NCBI RefSeq assembly: GCF_026967475.1 | Contig: NZ_CP114058.1 | Span: 4,526,001-4,590,000 of the forward strand | DNA length: 64,000 nt | DNA from: Rouxiella chamberiensis | Lineage (GTDB): Bacteria; Pseudomonadota; Gammaproteobacteria; Enterobacterales; Enterobacteriaceae | Direction: 5' to 3' | Part shown: positions 53,879-64,000 of the stretch, one piece after another | Numbering within the stretch: the first letter of the stretch is position 1 | Layout of the letters: the number at the start of each line of letters is the position of its first letter | Translations under genes and position numbers: made by a program | Notes under the pieces: generated by a model | Told to the model about the DNA's origin: nothing | The model's database searches: none | What the model saw: the letters and a program-made list of their open reading frames with translations, nothing else

Positions 53879-55752
53879 ATGCCCTTTATGAGCAGGCGAT
53901 AACATCAGGCGCTCTGCGCCCTCTGGACGTACAGTTTGCCCGTATGCTGGCGCAGGAAGACGCTGCGATGATGCTGGCCGTGGCCTGTCTGAGTGCCGAA
54001 GCGGGGCGCGGACACGTCTGTCTTCGCATCGACGAACTGCTGCCCGACCAGCTGTTTGAGGGGCGCTTCCCGGCACTGGCTCATGCAATGTGGCAGGCGG
54101 CAGGATCACCCGACGCACAGGGATGGCTCTCGCTGCTGCAGCAGCATCCCTCCGTGGGCGACGGCACTCAGGCAACGCCTCTGGTCTTGCAGCAACAGCG
54201 CCTATATTTACAGCGGATGTGGCAGGACGAAGGCCGCGTCGCGACCTTTTTCATCGATGACGGCCAGTCGCTGCACGTGAATCTTGCAGAACAGGGCGGC
54301 ACGCTTGCAGTAGACGAACAGCGCCTGCGTGAAGTGCTGGATCAACTGTTCGGACCGGCCAGTTCCGACAGCATCGATTGGCAGAAAGTGGCCGCCGCCG
54401 TGGCCGTAACACGTCGTATTGCCATTATTTCCGGCGGGCCGGGCACCGGTAAAACAACGACCGTCGCCAAGCTGCTTGCGGCGCTGGTCAAGTTGCAGCC
54501 CGATCGCCTGCGCATTCAGCTGGCAGCGCCAACCGGCAAAGCGGCCGCGAGACTGACCGAATCGCTGGGGCAGGCGAGTCGTCAGCTCGACCTGACCGAA
54601 GCCCAGCGCGCGCAGTTTCCGGAGGAGGCCTCAACCTTGCACCGGTTGCTGGGCGCGCAGCCCAACAGTCAGAGAATGCGCTATCATCAGGGCAATCCGC
54701 TGCACCTCGACGTGCTGGTCGTCGATGAAGCCTCCATGGTTGATTTGCCGATGATGGCGCGCCTGATAGCGGCACTTCCCGCACAGGCACGTGTCATTTT
54801 CCTGGGCGATCGTGACCAGTTGGCCTCCGTGGAAGCGGGTGCGGTGCTGGGCGATATTTGCCGTTTTGCGGAGCAGGGTTACAGTCCTGCCCGCGCAGCA
54901 CAGCTTATGCGCCTGACAGGCTGCGCCGCCGAAGGCGTGGAGCTGGCTCAACCTGCCAGCGTTCGCGATACCCTCTGCCTGCTGCGCAAGAGCTACCGCT
55001 TCGATGCCAGTTCAGGGATTGGCGTGCTGGCGGCTGCGGTGAATGCTGGCGACAGTCAGGCCGCGCGTCGCGTGCTTGCGCAATCACTGCCCGATGTCGG
55101 CAGTTTCCCGCTCAACGAAACGGAAGACTTCAAGACGCTGCTCGATGCCTGCGTCTCAAGTTATCGCCCTTATCTGCAAGCCGTGGCGGAGAAAGCCGAT
55201 CCCGCCGAGATCCTGCGGGCGTTTGGTGAATTTCAGGTGCTGTGCGCACTGCGCGAAGGGCCATTCGGTCTTGCAGGATTAAACGAACGCATCGAGCAGA
55301 TGTTGCAGCGCCACGGGTTAATTCGTCGTCCCACTGCGCTTGGTGGCCGCTGGTATGCCGGAAGGCCGGTGATGATAAGCCGCAACGACAGCGCGCTCGG
55401 GCTGTTTAACGGCGATATCGGGATTGCGCTACGAAGCGAATCCGGTGAGTTGAGGGTGTATTTCCAGTTGCCCGACGGACAGATAAAATCGGTGCAACCT
55501 AGCCGTTTGCCTATCCACGATACCGCCTACGCGATGACAGTGCACAAGTCCCAGGGTTCCGAATTCGACCACACCTTGCTGGTGTTGCCGAATCATTTCC
55601 TGCCGGTGCTGACCCGTGAACTAGTATATACCGCCATCACCCGCGCCAAACGACGGCTGTCGATGTACAGCAGCGAAAAAGTCCTGAGCATGGCTATCCG
55701 CACGCCTACACAGCGGCGCAGCGGTCTGGTCGAGCGGCTTACCGAAAGCTGA
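53875..55752 (+). CDS. recD: RecD helicase subunit of exonuclease V
   Basis: The 625-residue SF1B 5'-3' helicase (E. coli 608). Walker A '[20 protein letters not shown]' near residue 187, '[20 protein letters not shown]', '[20 protein letters not shown]' and '[20 protein letters not shown]' are intact. Translation is coupled to recB by the ATGA overlap. It ends the ptrA-recB-recD unit and is followed by a bidirectional terminator facing argA. Confidence 0.96.
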   Translation: MNALYEQAITSGALRPLDVQFARMLAQEDAAMMLAVACLSAEAGRGHVCLRIDELLPDQLFEGRFPALAHAMWQAAGSPDAQGWLSLLQQHPSVGDGTQATPLVLQQQRLYLQRMWQDEGRVATFFIDDGQSLHVNLAEQGGTLAVDEQRLREVLDQLFGPASSDSIDWQKVAAAVAVTRRIAIISGGPGTGKTTTVAKLLAALVKLQPDRLRIQLAAPTGKAAARLTESLGQASRQLDLTEAQRAQFPEEASTLHRLLGAQPNSQRMRYHQGNPLHLDVLVVDEASMVDLPMMARLIAALPAQARVIFLGDRDQLASVEAGAVLGDICRFAEQGYSPARAAQLMRLTGCAAEGVELAQPASVRDTLCLLRKSYRFDASSGIGVLAAAVNAGDSQAARRVLAQSLPDVGSFPLNETEDFKTLLDACVSSYRPYLQAVAEKADPAEILRAFGEFQVLCALREGPFGLAGLNERIEQMLQRHGLIRRPTALGGRWYAGRPVMISRNDSALGLFNGDIGIALRSESGELRVYFQLPDGQIKSVQPSRLPIHDTAYAMTVHKSQGSEFDHTLLVLPNHFLPVLTRELVYTAITRAKRRLSMYSSEKVLSMAIRTPTQRRSGLVERLTES

Positions 55753-55764
55753 TTTTTGGCGCAT

Positions 55765-55799
55765 AAAAAAGGCGGCATCATGATGACACCGCCTTTTTT
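55765..55799. terminator. Bidirectional terminator between recD and argA
   Basis: AAAAAAGGCGG (55765-55775) pairs with CCGCCTTTTTT (55789-55799); the loop contains ATCATGAT. It lies between convergent genes, with A-run and T-run on the two sides. Confidence 0.85.
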
Positions 55800-55811
55800 C
55801 ACCTTGAGTGC

Positions 55812-57138
55812 TTACAGGTCAGCAATCAGAATTTTGGAACGTCGCTGGTAGTTGTACATTTCCTGCTTCTGTATCGGCAGAACATCAACGTCGGCCGGTT
55901 TAAAACCGCGTTCCTGGAACCAGTGAATGCTGCGGGTCGTCAGCACAAACAGCTTGGTAAGCCCCATTTGCCTGGCGTGGCTGGCGACACGCTTCAACAG
56001 CATTTCTCCGCGCGACGAGCTGCGGTAATCTGGATGCACCGCTACACAGGCCATTTCGCCAATCTTTTCGTCGAGGAACGGATAAAGTGCCGCGCAGGCG
56101 ATAGTCAGGTTATCGCGCTCGATAATGGTGAATTTATCGATTTCCATCTCCAGTTGCTCGCGCGAGCGGCGCACCAGAATACCCTGTTGCTCCAGCGGGC
56201 GAATCAACTCGAGAATGCCGCCAATGTCATTAATGGTCGCCCGGCGCACTTGCTCGGCGCTTTCCATTACCACCTGCGTACCAATCCCGTCGCGGGAAAA
56301 GAGTTCCTGCACCAGCGCGCCATCTTCCTGATAACTTATCAGGTGGCTACGACGCACGCCGCTGCGGCAGGCTTTTACCGCACCACGCAGGAAACGCACG
56401 GTTTCGGACTGGTAATCGCCTTGCTCTTCAATCTTTTCAATCAGGTTTTGCGCATCGTTCGGGAACAGTTCGGAAACAATATTGCCTTCTTCATTGGTAA
56501 CGCCCTGGTTCGGCACTGAAACCAATCATCTTTTCGGCTTTGAGCTTGATGGCAAGCTGCGTTGCGACCTCTTCCGAGACCAGATTAAAGCTTTCGCCTG
56601 TCACCGATACCGCAACCGGACCCAGCAGCACGATGGCATTGCTGTCCAGCTGGCGATGAATGGCCTCTTCGTCAATGCGGCGAATACGCCCGCTGTGACA
56701 ATAGTCTACGCCGTCATCCACACCCAGCGGCTGGGCGATGATAAAGTTACCGCTCACGACATTGATATGCGCACCCTGCAACGGCGTATTGTTGAGGCTC
56801 ATCGACAGGCGAGCGGTAATGTCGAGTTGCAGCAAACCGGCGGCCTGTTTTACCAGCTCCAAAGCCCTTGCATCGGTAACGCGGGTATTTTTATGATAAA
56901 TCGGCTCATAGTCATGCTCGGACAAATTGCTGTCGATTTGTGGACGCGCGCCATAAACCACCACCAGGCGAATGCCGAGGCTGTGCAGCAAACCGATGTC
57001 ATTGACTATGTTGGTGAAGTTTTCATGTTCGATGGCTTCACCACTGAGCATGATTACGAAAGTCTTGCCCCGGTGAGCATTAATGTAGGGAACTGAGTGG
57101 CGAAAACCTTGGACCAGTTCAGTGCTTCGTTCCTTCAC
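55812..57138 (-). CDS. argA: N-acetylglutamate synthase ArgA, frameshifted
   Basis: First enzyme of arginine synthesis, about 441 residues when repaired (E. coli 443). The amino-acid-kinase-like domain ('[20 protein letters not shown]', '[20 protein letters not shown]') and the GNAT domain ('[20 protein letters not shown]', '[13 protein letters not shown]'-like '[20 protein letters not shown]') lie in two frames. Near 56511-56520 one surplus base separates 'KAEKMIGFS' from '[16 protein letters not shown]'. Two ARG boxes upstream match ArgR repression. A true mutant would need arginine; since many neighbours carry similar indels, error is likelier. Confidence 0.92.
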
Positions 57139-57150
57139 GGCAAAACCTCT

Positions 57151-57189
57151 TTTGAATTTTTATTCGTAATTTCTGTATTTTTATTCTTT
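57151..57189. promoter_or_regulatory. argA: Tandem ARG boxes (ArgR operator) before argA
   Basis: TTTGAATTTTTATTCGTA (57151-57168) and CTGTATTTTTATTCTTT (within 57172-57189) resemble the 18-bp ARG box core TGAAT-N4-ATTCA, with one and two mismatches. They are separated by 3 bp, the spacing preferred by hexameric ArgR. They lie 13 bases upstream of the argA start. Confidence 0.8.
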
Positions 57190-57362
57190 TGTTGCCTCGT
57201 GGCAAGTAAGAAATCTCTGTTTTTCAAATTCAATTATTTCCAATGAATCAAAAACTGAAAAAACCTGACAATCCAGTAAGTGACAGAGGTAATGGGATTC
57301 GTTAAAGTTCGTCCTATCGCTTTTTGTTACTTTTATTCATCTTTTGATATCTTTGAGACTCC

Positions 57363-58613
57363 ATGCCTGACGAACAACATAATTCTCGACGTCGCCTTCT
57401 TTTGCAAAGCGCCGCCGCATCGTGGTTGTTGAGCGTCAGCGGCATTGGGCACGCCGCCGGTTCACATGTGGTTGCCGTGCGCGTCTGGCCTTCTTCAACC
57501 TACACCCGTATTACCCTCGAATCCAGCCAGCCTTTGAAATACAAGCAGTTTGCCTTACAGAATCCTCCCCGCGTGGTGGTGGATATCGAGGGTTTGCAGC
57601 TGAACTCGGTACTGAAGGGACTCGGCAACAAGATTCACCCGGGTGATCCTAATATCAAACAGGTTCGCGTCGGGCAGTTTTCTCCCACTACCGTGCGCAT
57701 TGTGCTTGAACTCAGGCAGAACATCAGTCCGCACCTGTTTACGCTGCCGCCGGTGGCAGCGTTTCGGCATCGACTGGTTGTCGATCTCTATCCCGAAAAA
57801 ACCGGATTGGGAGACAGGGACGACCAGCTGCTGGCGCTGCTTGAAGATTACAATCGCGGCGATGTGGCACGCACGCTGCCGCCCGAGAAAAAGAAAGATG
57901 GCAAGGCAGGGCGCGAGCGTCCGCTGGTGATTATGCTCGACCCCGGACACGGTGGAGAAGATCCCGGCGCTATCGGCAAACATAAAACTCGCGAAAAAGA
58001 CGTGGTGCTGCAAATCGCCCGTCGACTGCATCGACTTATCCAGCTGCAACCCAATATGACGGCCTACATGACGCGCAATGAGGATATTTTCATTCCGTTA
58101 AAGGTTAGAGTTGCAAAGGCGCGAAAGCAGCGGGCGGATCTGTTTATCTCTATTCATGCCGATGCCTTTACCAGCCGCGCCGCCCGGGGTTCTTCCGTCT
58201 TTGCGCTCTCGACTAAGGGAGCGACCAGCACGGCGGCACGTTTTCTGGCCCAAACGCAAAATGAGTCGGACAACATCGGCGGCGTCAGCAAAAGCGGTGA
58301 CCGCTACCTTGACCATACCTTGTTTGATTTGATGCAGACCGCGACCATCACTGATAGCCTGCGATTTGGCAAAGAGGTGCTGACACGAATGGGCAGAGTA
58401 AATCATCTACATAAACATAAGGTCGATCAGGCGGGTTTTGCGGTATTGAAAGCGCCGGATATTCCGTCGATTCTGGTTGAAACCGCCTTTATCAGTAATC
58501 TTGAAGAGGAGCGTAAACTGCGCACCAGCCATTTTCAGCAGCAGGTGGCCGAATCCATCCTCGCAGGGATAAAAGCTTATTTCAACGACGGCGGAATGTT
58601 GGCGAAAAGATAG
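57363..58613 (+). CDS. amiC: N-acetylmuramoyl-L-alanine amidase AmiC
   Basis: The 416-residue periplasmic zinc amidase splits septal peptidoglycan; in E. coli it is activated by NlpD. A twin-arginine signal '[20 protein letters not shown]' starts the protein, followed by an AMIN domain ('[16 protein letters not shown]') that targets the septum and an Amidase_3 domain with zinc ligands in '[16 protein letters not shown]' (His), '[20 protein letters not shown]' (His) and '[10 protein letters not shown]' (catalytic Glu). Length equals E. coli (417). It is divergent from argA. Confidence 0.95.
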   Translation: MPDEQHNSRRRLLLQSAAASWLLSVSGIGHAAGSHVVAVRVWPSSTYTRITLESSQPLKYKQFALQNPPRVVVDIEGLQLNSVLKGLGNKIHPGDPNIKQVRVGQFSPTTVRIVLELRQNISPHLFTLPPVAAFRHRLVVDLYPEKTGLGDRDDQLLALLEDYNRGDVARTLPPEKKKDGKAGRERPLVIMLDPGHGGEDPGAIGKHKTREKDVVLQIARRLHRLIQLQPNMTAYMTRNEDIFIPLKVRVAKARKQRADLFISIHADAFTSRAARGSSVFALSTKGATSTAARFLAQTQNESDNIGGVSKSGDRYLDHTLFDLMQTATITDSLRFGKEVLTRMGRVNHLHKHKVDQAGFAVLKAPDIPSILVETAFISNLEEERKLRTSHFQQQVAESILAGIKAYFNDGGMLAKR

Positions 58614-58647
58614 GGCAGAGAATAGAGAACGGGCAGGAATGACAGGC

Positions 58648-58679
58648 AAAAAAAACACCCTGAAGGGTGCCTGTTTTTA
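58648..58679. terminator. Terminator between amiC and the met tRNA operon
   Basis: CACCCT (58656-58661) and AGGGTG (58664-58669) form the stem. On the minus strand it is followed by eight T (A-run 58648-58655), ending the tRNA transcript; on the plus strand CCTGTTTTT follows, so it can also serve amiC. Confidence 0.8.
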
Positions 58680-58691
58680 GAATCTGTAGAT

Positions 58692-58768
<77 letters not shown>

Positions 58769-58825
58769 TCCGTCTACTGCATTCTTTACTGCTATTTTTT
58801 ACTGCTTTTCGTGCAAACAGACAGT

Positions 58826-58902
<77 letters not shown>

Positions 58903-58994
58903 TCCGTCTACTGCTGAACTACATTACACGATATACACTTTTAAATCACTAACTTATCGAACGCTTATTTAATTCGTCGTACACAGAATCGAAT

Positions 58995-59071
<77 letters not shown>

Positions 59072-59085
59072 TCCGATGGAGGCGA

Positions 59086-59113
59086 ACTATACTCTCTGAG
59101 AGAAATCATGCAA
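59086..59113 (-). promoter_or_regulatory. Promoter of the metZWV tRNA operon
   Basis: On the minus strand TTGCAT (59108-59113) and TATAGT (59086-59091) are 16 bases apart, and a GC-rich discriminator (TCGCC) follows, as expected for a stringently controlled stable-RNA promoter. Confidence 0.75.
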
Positions 59114-59290
59114 CCCTTTTTTGTATTTGATTGAGATAAAGCACTTTATTGCTCTATTTTCATCCAATACGCTGCTTATTCCCGCCACTTTGGGTTAATG
59201 CATTTTTTTGAAAGGTCTAATTCCTTTCCTTATTGCCCTTTGCTATCGTTCTTTCCACAGAATTTTCCCCCTGAGCAAGAGAGAGTAGTA

Positions 59291-60468
59291 ATGAAAGGAC
59301 GTTGGACAAAATATTTGCTGAGTGGGCTGGTTATCGCCGTGCTGGCTGGCTGTTCTTCGCGGCCCACCGATCGGGGCCAACAATATAAGGACGGACGCCT
59401 GACCAATGCGCTGGAGTACGTCAATGAACCCAACGCCAACGGCAAGCCGGTAAACGCGAAAGATTACGCGGATCAGGTGATGGAGGTGCAATACGGCTCT
59501 TCTGCACTGTATAACCGCAACACCAGCACCTACAAGGCAATCGGAACCAGTGGGTGCGCTCCGGTGCCGATACCCGCACCATGAGCCAGTACGGCATCAG
59601 CGCCTATCAGATGGAAGGTGCCGACAACTTCGGTAACGTACAGTTTACCGGCTACTACACGCCGGTTGTTCAGGCGCGCTACACGCCGCAGGGCGAGTTC
59701 AAGTATCCGCTGTACCGCATGCCGCCAAAACCGCGCGGTGGACGTCTGCCGGATCGCGCCTCTATCTATTCGGGTGCGCTCAGCAGCAACTATATTGTCG
59801 CCTACACCAATTCATTGATGGATAACTTCATGATGGAAGTGCAGGGCAGCGGCTATGTGGATTACGGCGATGGACGTCCGCTGATGTTCTTCGGCTATGG
59901 CGGCAAAAACGGCCATGCCTATCGCTCCATCGGCAAGGTACTTATCGATAGAGGTGAAGTGGCGCGTCAGGATATGTCGATGCAGGCCATTCGCCACTGG
60001 GCCGATACGCATAGCCCGGAAGAGGTGCGCGAGTTGCTCGAGCAAAACCCTTCCTATGTATTCTTCAAGCCGGAACCTTTTGCGCCGGTACGCGGTGCGG
60101 CGGGCATTCCTTTAGTGGCGAAAGCGTCGGTGGCGTCCGATCGTTCCCTGATCCCGTCCGGCACTACATTGCTCGCCGAAGTGCCCGAACTTGATAATAC
60201 CGGTAAATTTACCGGCAAATATCATCTGCGCCTGATGGTTGCCCTCGACGTAGGCGGTGCAATTAAAGGACAACATTTCGATATGTATCAAGGGATTGGT
60301 CCAGAAGCTGGCCATGCCGCAGGATTTTATAACCACTATGGTCGCGTATGGGTGTTAAAATCTGCTGCAAATAGCGCGCCGTTGCTGACTTCGTATCAGG
60401 GAAGCCAGCTTGGCGGCAGCTCGCAGTTGGTGCCTGCCGACAACGCTAAAAATCCGTTTTCAGACTAG
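59291..60468 (+). CDS. mltA: Membrane-bound lytic murein transglycosylase A, frameshifted
   Basis: An outer-membrane lipoprotein of about 392 residues (E. coli 365) that cleaves peptidoglycan glycan strands with 1,6-anhydro product. Lipoprotein signal 'GLVIAVLAGCSSRPTDRGQQ'; MltA barrel 'NVQFTGYYTPVVQARYTPQG' and 3D domain 'MVALDVGGAIKGQHFDMYQG' with the catalytic Asp. At 59545-59546 GGAACCAG should read GGAAACCAG; the added A joins 'TYKAIG' to 'NQWVRSGADTRTMSQYG'. Start at 59291 by family, AGAGAG upstream. The extra length is a C-terminal tail rich in Ser, Gly and Gln plus the N-terminal linker. Confidence 0.92.
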
Positions 60469-60495
60469 TTATCAAGTAAAGAGAGGTCACACAAC

Positions 60496-61353
60496 ATGGC
60501 AGCCGAATTTTCCGAGGCTTATCAACAGCGCTTTGGCGGCACGGCACGTTTATACGGTCAGCAGGCATTGGCACTGTTTTCTGCTGCACATGTTTGTGTG
60601 ATTGGCATTGGCGGCGTAGGTTCCTGGGCCGCCGAAGCCCTGGCACGCACCGGCATTGGCGCCATTACACTGATTGATATGGATGACGTGTGCGTGACCA
60701 ATACCAATCGACAGATCCATGCGCTGCGTGAAAATGTGGGGCAGTCGAAAATCGAGGTTATGGCGCAACGTATTCTGGCAATCAATCCCGAGTGTAAAGT
60801 GACCTGCATTGATGACTTTATTACGCCCGATAACGTGGCCGAAATGCTCGACCGCAATTTCAGCTATGTGATTGATGCCATTGACAGTGTACGGCCAAAG
60901 GCGGCGCTGCTCTCTTACTGTCGCCGCTTCAAGATTCCGGTGGTGACTACGGGCGGAGCGGGCGGGCAGATTGATCCCACACGTATTGAAGTTGCCGACC
61001 TGGCGAAAACCATTCAGGATCCGCTGGCGGCCAAGCTGCGCGAGCGTTTGAAGAATGATTTCAACGTGAAGAAAAACAACAAGGGGAAACTCGGCATCGA
61101 CTGCGTATTCTCAAGCGAACCGCTGATGTATCCGCAGGCTGACGGGTCGGTCTGCGCTTCGCGTGCGACTGCCGAAGGGCCGAAACGCATGGACTGCGAG
61201 TCAGGGTTTGGGGCTGCCACCATGGTGACCGCAAGCTTCGGTTTTGTCGCCGTTTCTCATGTGCTTAAAAAGATGATGGCCAAAGCGGAGCGAACGGCGG
61301 CATTGGCAACAGAGGATGCCGTGCCGGAGCGTGCGCCCACGACTCAGCTATAG
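60496..61353 (+). CDS. tcdA: tRNA threonylcarbamoyladenosine dehydratase TcdA (CsdL)
   Basis: The 285-residue E1-like enzyme uses ATP to cyclise t6A37 to ct6A in tRNAs reading ANN codons. The nucleotide-binding site 'VIGIGGVGSWAAEALARTGI' and 'LIDMDDVCVTNTNRQIHALR' are complete; 'SSEPLMYPQADGSVCASRAT' resembles E. coli TcdA (268). Its sulfur-transfer partners csdE and csdA are convergent next to it, the known CsdA-CsdE-CsdL system. Confidence 0.95.
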   Translation: MAAEFSEAYQQRFGGTARLYGQQALALFSAAHVCVIGIGGVGSWAAEALARTGIGAITLIDMDDVCVTNTNRQIHALRENVGQSKIEVMAQRILAINPECKVTCIDDFITPDNVAEMLDRNFSYVIDAIDSVRPKAALLSYCRRFKIPVVTTGGAGGQIDPTRIEVADLAKTIQDPLAAKLRERLKNDFNVKKNNKGKLGIDCVFSSEPLMYPQADGSVCASRATAEGPKRMDCESGFGAATMVTASFGFVAVSHVLKKMMAKAERTAALATEDAVPERAPTTQL

Positions 61354-61357
61354 CCGC

Positions 61358-61804
61358 TTAAAGACAGCGGCGGGCAATGTCCTGCACGCCCTGCGAGAGA
61401 GCAGCCAATCCACTGGCGCGGCTGCTGCTCAACTGTTCACGCAGCTGTAGCGTGTCGAACAGCGTCAGCGGGTCACGCGCCAGAATCGCCTCGGGCGTTT
61501 TCCCTTCTACCGCCGTCAATAACACCGCAAGCAGCCCTTTTACGATTCGACCCTCGCTATCGCCATAAAAATGAATGCCGCCGTTTTCCAGGCGTTCGTA
61601 TCCCAGCCACACCCGATTCTCGCAGCCAGACAGCTCGATGTCCGGCGTTTTCAACGCGGCGTCCAGCGGCGGCAGCGCCTTGGCCAGCATCACCAACTGG
61701 CGATAACGGTCTTCCCACTGGCGAAACGCGGAGAACTTCTCGACCAGCGAAGCTTCGGTAATATCGTGACCAAACGGATGGGGCGCTAACATAATCTCTC
61801 TCAT
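61358..61804 (-). CDS. csdE: Sulfur acceptor protein CsdE
   Basis: The 148-residue SufE-family protein takes sulfane sulfur from CsdA on the Cys in 'IELSGCENRVWLGYE'. 'GRIVKGLLAVLLTAVEGKTP' and 'LREQLSSSRASGLAALSQGV' match E. coli CsdE (147). It lies directly after csdA on the same strand (1-base gap) and converges on tcdA with a 4-base gap. Confidence 0.95.
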   Translation of the reverse strand: MREIMLAPHPFGHDITEASLVEKFSAFRQWEDRYRQLVMLAKALPPLDAALKTPDIELSGCENRVWLGYERLENGGIHFYGDSEGRIVKGLLAVLLTAVEGKTPEAILARDPLTLFDTLQLREQLSSSRASGLAALSQGVQDIARRCL

Positions 61805-61805
61805 T

Positions 61806-63023
61806 TCAATCGGCTAACAGTTCGAGGGCAAAGTGCACGCCAGCCACCAGCCGCGTGACGTCCTGCAAGGTATTATAAGGCGCAAAGGAGGCGCGAAGGG
61901 TGCCGCTCACACCCAGCGCTTCGGTGAGCGGTTGGGCGCAATGTTGCCCCGCGCGCAACGCCACGCCTTTTTCGGCCAGCAGGGCGATGATATCACTGTG
62001 ATGCACCTCGGCAATATCAAAGGCCAGCACGGAGGATCCGGCATGACGGAAGCTGCGAAAGCCTGCAATCTTGGCGAGTTCCTTTTCGGCGGCATCGGCC
62101 AGCGCGACACTATATTGTTCGGCGGCCACGCGGTCGAAGGTCTGTAACCACGCCACTGCGGCAGACAGGCCGAGTACGCCGGCAATATTCGGCGTGCCGG
62201 CTTCAAAACGTTGCGGTACCTGCTGCGGCGTAAACGCCTGCAGGGTGGTTTGCGTGAGCATCTTGCCGCCGCCGTGCCACGGCACCATCGATTCCAGCAG
62301 ATCGCTTTTGCCATACAGCACGCCAATGCCCGTCGGGCCATAAAGTTTATGGCCGGAAAAAGCATAGAAATCAACATCCAAAGCCTGAACATCGACCGCT
62401 TCATGCACGATGCCCTGTGCGCCATCCACCAGAACCGGCGTGCCATTGGCATGGGCCAGCGCGATGGCGGCGGCGAGATCCGGTTGTCCGCCGGTGACAT
62501 TGGACATCTGACTCAGCGCCAACAAACGGGTACGCGAGGAAAGCAGCGCGGGCAACGCGGTGATGTCCGGCAGATATTGATCGTTGAGGGGCAGCGTAAC
62601 GACACGCGCCCGGCATTGTTCGGCCAGCATCAACCACGGAACGAGATTGGCATGATGTTCGAACGGACTGACAATAATTTCGTCGCCGGGCTGCAGGCGC
62701 GGACGTAAATAACTCTGTGCAACGAGATTGATAGACTCCGTGGTACCACGGGTCCAGACAATATCTTCTGCACGCGGCGCATTGATGAACTCGGCAACCT
62801 GCGCACGTGTCTGTTCAAAGCGCTGAGTCAGAGACTGCGCCGCCTTGTGTTGACTGCGATGCACCGTAGCGCCTGCATTTTGATAATAATTCACCGTCGC
62901 CTGGATGACCGGCTGCGGCGTCAGCGCGGTTGCAGCGCTATCGAGATAGCACGGCGTGTCGCTATTGTCTGCCGCAAGCGCTGGAAAATGGCGGCGAAAG
63001 TCGGCGAAATCAAAAGGCGTCAT
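61806..63023 (-). CDS. csdA: Cysteine desulfurase CsdA
   Basis: The 405-residue PLP enzyme frees sulfur from cysteine (or cysteine sulfinate). PLP Lys lies in 'FYAFSGHKLYGPTGIGVLYG', persulfide Cys in 'GVALRAGQHCAQPLTEALGV'; 'DSAATALTPQPVIQA' is at the N-terminus. E. coli CsdA has 401 residues. It forms the csdA-csdE unit and is divergent from ygdI. Confidence 0.96.
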   Translation of the reverse strand: MTPFDFADFRRHFPALAADNSDTPCYLDSAATALTPQPVIQATVNYYQNAGATVHRSQHKAAQSLTQRFEQTRAQVAEFINAPRAEDIVWTRGTTESINLVAQSYLRPRLQPGDEIIVSPFEHHANLVPWLMLAEQCRARVVTLPLNDQYLPDITALPALLSSRTRLLALSQMSNVTGGQPDLAAAIALAHANGTPVLVDGAQGIVHEAVDVQALDVDFYAFSGHKLYGPTGIGVLYGKSDLLESMVPWHGGGKMLTQTTLQAFTPQQVPQRFEAGTPNIAGVLGLSAAVAWLQTFDRVAAEQYSVALADAAEKELAKIAGFRSFRHAGSSVLAFDIAEVHHSDIIALLAEKGVALRAGQHCAQPLTEALGVSGTLRASFAPYNTLQDVTRLVAGVHFALELLAD

Positions 63024-63235
63024 GATAATAGAAATCCTGGTAGGGCGGAGGTTTGTGCCGTCCCGTGTAAAACTGTTCGATAAGGCGAATATAACAAAAT
63101 CGAGGCTTATATCACCTTTAGGAATGCTTAACTGGAAATATACCAGATGCTTGTTATGCTGAATTACGATGACTGACGAATTTTCGTGGCTACTTTAGCC
63201 GCGAATTCAAGCATTTTAATCTACAGGAGTTAATT

Positions 63236-63457
63236 ATGAAGAAGATCTTCGCCGTAGTCTCCGCTGTTTTACTTGCCGGTACCCTTGCTGCCTGTTCAAG
63301 CAACTATGTGATGCACACCAACGATGGTCGCACCATCGTCGCAGACGGTAAACCAAGCACTGACAGTGATACCGGTATGATCAGCTACACGGATGCGTAT
63401 GGTAACAAGCAGCAGATCAACAAATCTGAAGTCAAAGAGATGGTTAAAGGCAACTAA
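63236..63457 (+). CDS. ygdI: YgdI, small YgdI/YgdR-family lipoprotein
   Basis: The 73-residue lipoprotein has signal 'AVVSAVLLAGTLAACSSNYV' (lipobox LAAC) and the DUF903 core 'NDGRTIVADGKPSTDSDTGM' ... 'YTDAYGNKQQINKSEV'. It is the paralogue of ygdR at 35202. AGGAG lies eight bases before the ATG. Function unknown. Confidence 0.94.
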   Translation: MKKIFAVVSAVLLAGTLAACSSNYVMHTNDGRTIVADGKPSTDSDTGMISYTDAYGNKQQINKSEVKEMVKGN

Positions 63458-63509
63458 GCCTTGAAAGGTGTCCGGCCACAGGCTGCGGCACCTTTGCCTT
63501 GCTCCGGAC

Positions 63510-63704
63510 AAAAAAAGCACCGCAAATTGCGGTGCTAAAAAATCACTTTGAACAGACAGGGTAATGTACAGGAAGTGAAAATTTTGTAGCTATCAGGCTA
63601 CGCGTCTGGATTGCCAGACAATACAAACACAACATCACAACCACAAGCCAAAAGCATCAAGGCATCCTCATACCTTTCTACTTTTCGTTCCGGCCACTGG
63701 AAGT
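63510..63704 (-). ncRNA. gcvB: GcvB small RNA
   Basis: The 195-base Hfq-dependent sRNA represses many amino-acid and peptide transport mRNAs. On the minus strand it begins ACTTCCAGTGGCCGGAACGA (E. coli: ACTTCCTGAGCCGGAACGA) and has the GU-rich R1 seed GTTGTGATGTTGTGTTTG (within 63618-63649), the R2 region CACTTCCTGTACATTACCC (about 63560-63578) and a terminator GCACCGC-AATTT-GCGGTGC with T7 (63510-63535). It is divergent from gcvA, whose product activates it, as in E. coli. Confidence 0.96.
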
Positions 63705-63710
63705 TGCGCA

Positions 63711-63739
63711 ACTATAGGTTTTTGCCTGTACATCCTCAA
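63711..63739 (-). promoter_or_regulatory. gcvB: gcvB promoter
   Basis: On the minus strand TTGAGG (63734-63739) and TATAGT (63711-63716) are 17 bases apart, and the RNA start at 63704 is seven bases beyond the -10. GcvA sites should lie between this point and gcvA but I cannot delimit them. Confidence 0.75.
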
Positions 63740-63832
63740 TGGACAATTTATAATGTCTCGGATTAAAAAAACTAATAACTAATTCCGCTTACGCGCCTAT
63801 GGCTCGCGGCCTGAATGAGAAGTATCCATTTC

Positions 63833-64000
63833 ATGTCTAAACGTTTACCCCCGCTTAACTCTTTACGTGTTTTTGACGCGGCCGCTCGACACCTGAGCTT
63901 TACCAAAGCTGCCGAAGAACTTTTTGTTACTCAGGCGGCAGTAAGCCACCAAATCAAGTCACTTGAGGACTTTTTAGGCTTAAAACTGTTTCGTCGGCGT
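63833..64000 (+). CDS. gcvA: GcvA, glycine cleavage system regulator (partial, cut by window end)
   Basis: The first 56 codons of a LysR-type regulator: 'MSKRLPPLNSLRVFDAAARH' followed by the HTH 'SFTKAAEELFVTQAAVSHQI' and 'LEDFLGLKLFRRR'. This is nearly identical to the N-terminus of E. coli GcvA, which controls gcvTHP and gcvB. The rest lies beyond the right edge. Confidence 0.95.
   Translation, partial: MSKRLPPLNSLRVFDAAARHLSFTKAAEELFVTQAAVSHQIKSLEDFLGLKLFRRR

Overview
The window is a stretch of chromosome from a gammaproteobacterium of the order Enterobacterales. From about 23.4 kb to the right edge it keeps the gene order lysR-lysA-galR-omr sRNAs-aas-lplT-tas-ygdR-mutH-rppH-ptsP-lgt-thyA-ppdAB/ygdB/ppdC-recC-ptrA-recB-recD-argA-amiC-metZWV-mltA-tcdA-csdE-csdA-ygdI-gcvB-gcvA, which is the order I know from Escherichia coli. 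Protein divergence and a fairly high GC content suggest a relative outside the Escherichia/Salmonella group, perhaps Yersiniaceae (Serratia/Rahnella type). That last step is inference.

The left part (1 to about 23.3 kb) is accessory. It holds an ABC substrate-binding protein and a class I glutamine amidotransferase, then two complete three-part RND efflux systems that converge on a shared bidirectional terminator. The first is an mdtABC-type operon with two permease genes and its own outer-membrane channel gene, the MuxABC-OpmB arrangement of pseudomonads. The second is adaptor-permease-channel, like MexAB-OprM. Next come an orphan terminator with an FNR-like site upstream (possible sRNA), a MalX-like PTS permease, two unrecognised small genes, a GntR/UTRA regulator whose presumed operator also sits before the PTS gene, and a YddA/SbmA-like ABC exporter.

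The right part is housekeeping. It covers lysine synthesis, galactose repression, a cytoplasmic molybdopterin S/N-oxide reductase, two Omr-type sRNAs, phospholipid repair (aas-lplT), mismatch repair (mutH), mRNA decapping and nitrogen PTS (rppH-ptsP), lipoprotein maturation (lgt), dTMP synthesis (thyA), a minor pilin-like cluster, the RecBCD recombinase with protease III, arginine synthesis, cell-wall amidase and lytic transglycosylase, three identical initiator tRNAs, the Csd sulfur-transfer/ct6A module, and the gcvB sRNA next to the start of gcvA.

A dominant feature is a set of about 13 single-base indels, most in short homopolymers. They break or distort eleven otherwise well conserved genes, including lgt (essential in E. 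coli) and recC (twice). Each can be undone by one base, and the repaired lengths match the families (ptsP gives exactly 748 codons). Consensus sequencing error is therefore much more likely than gene decay. Broken genes are listed here as single CDS spans with the break position given.
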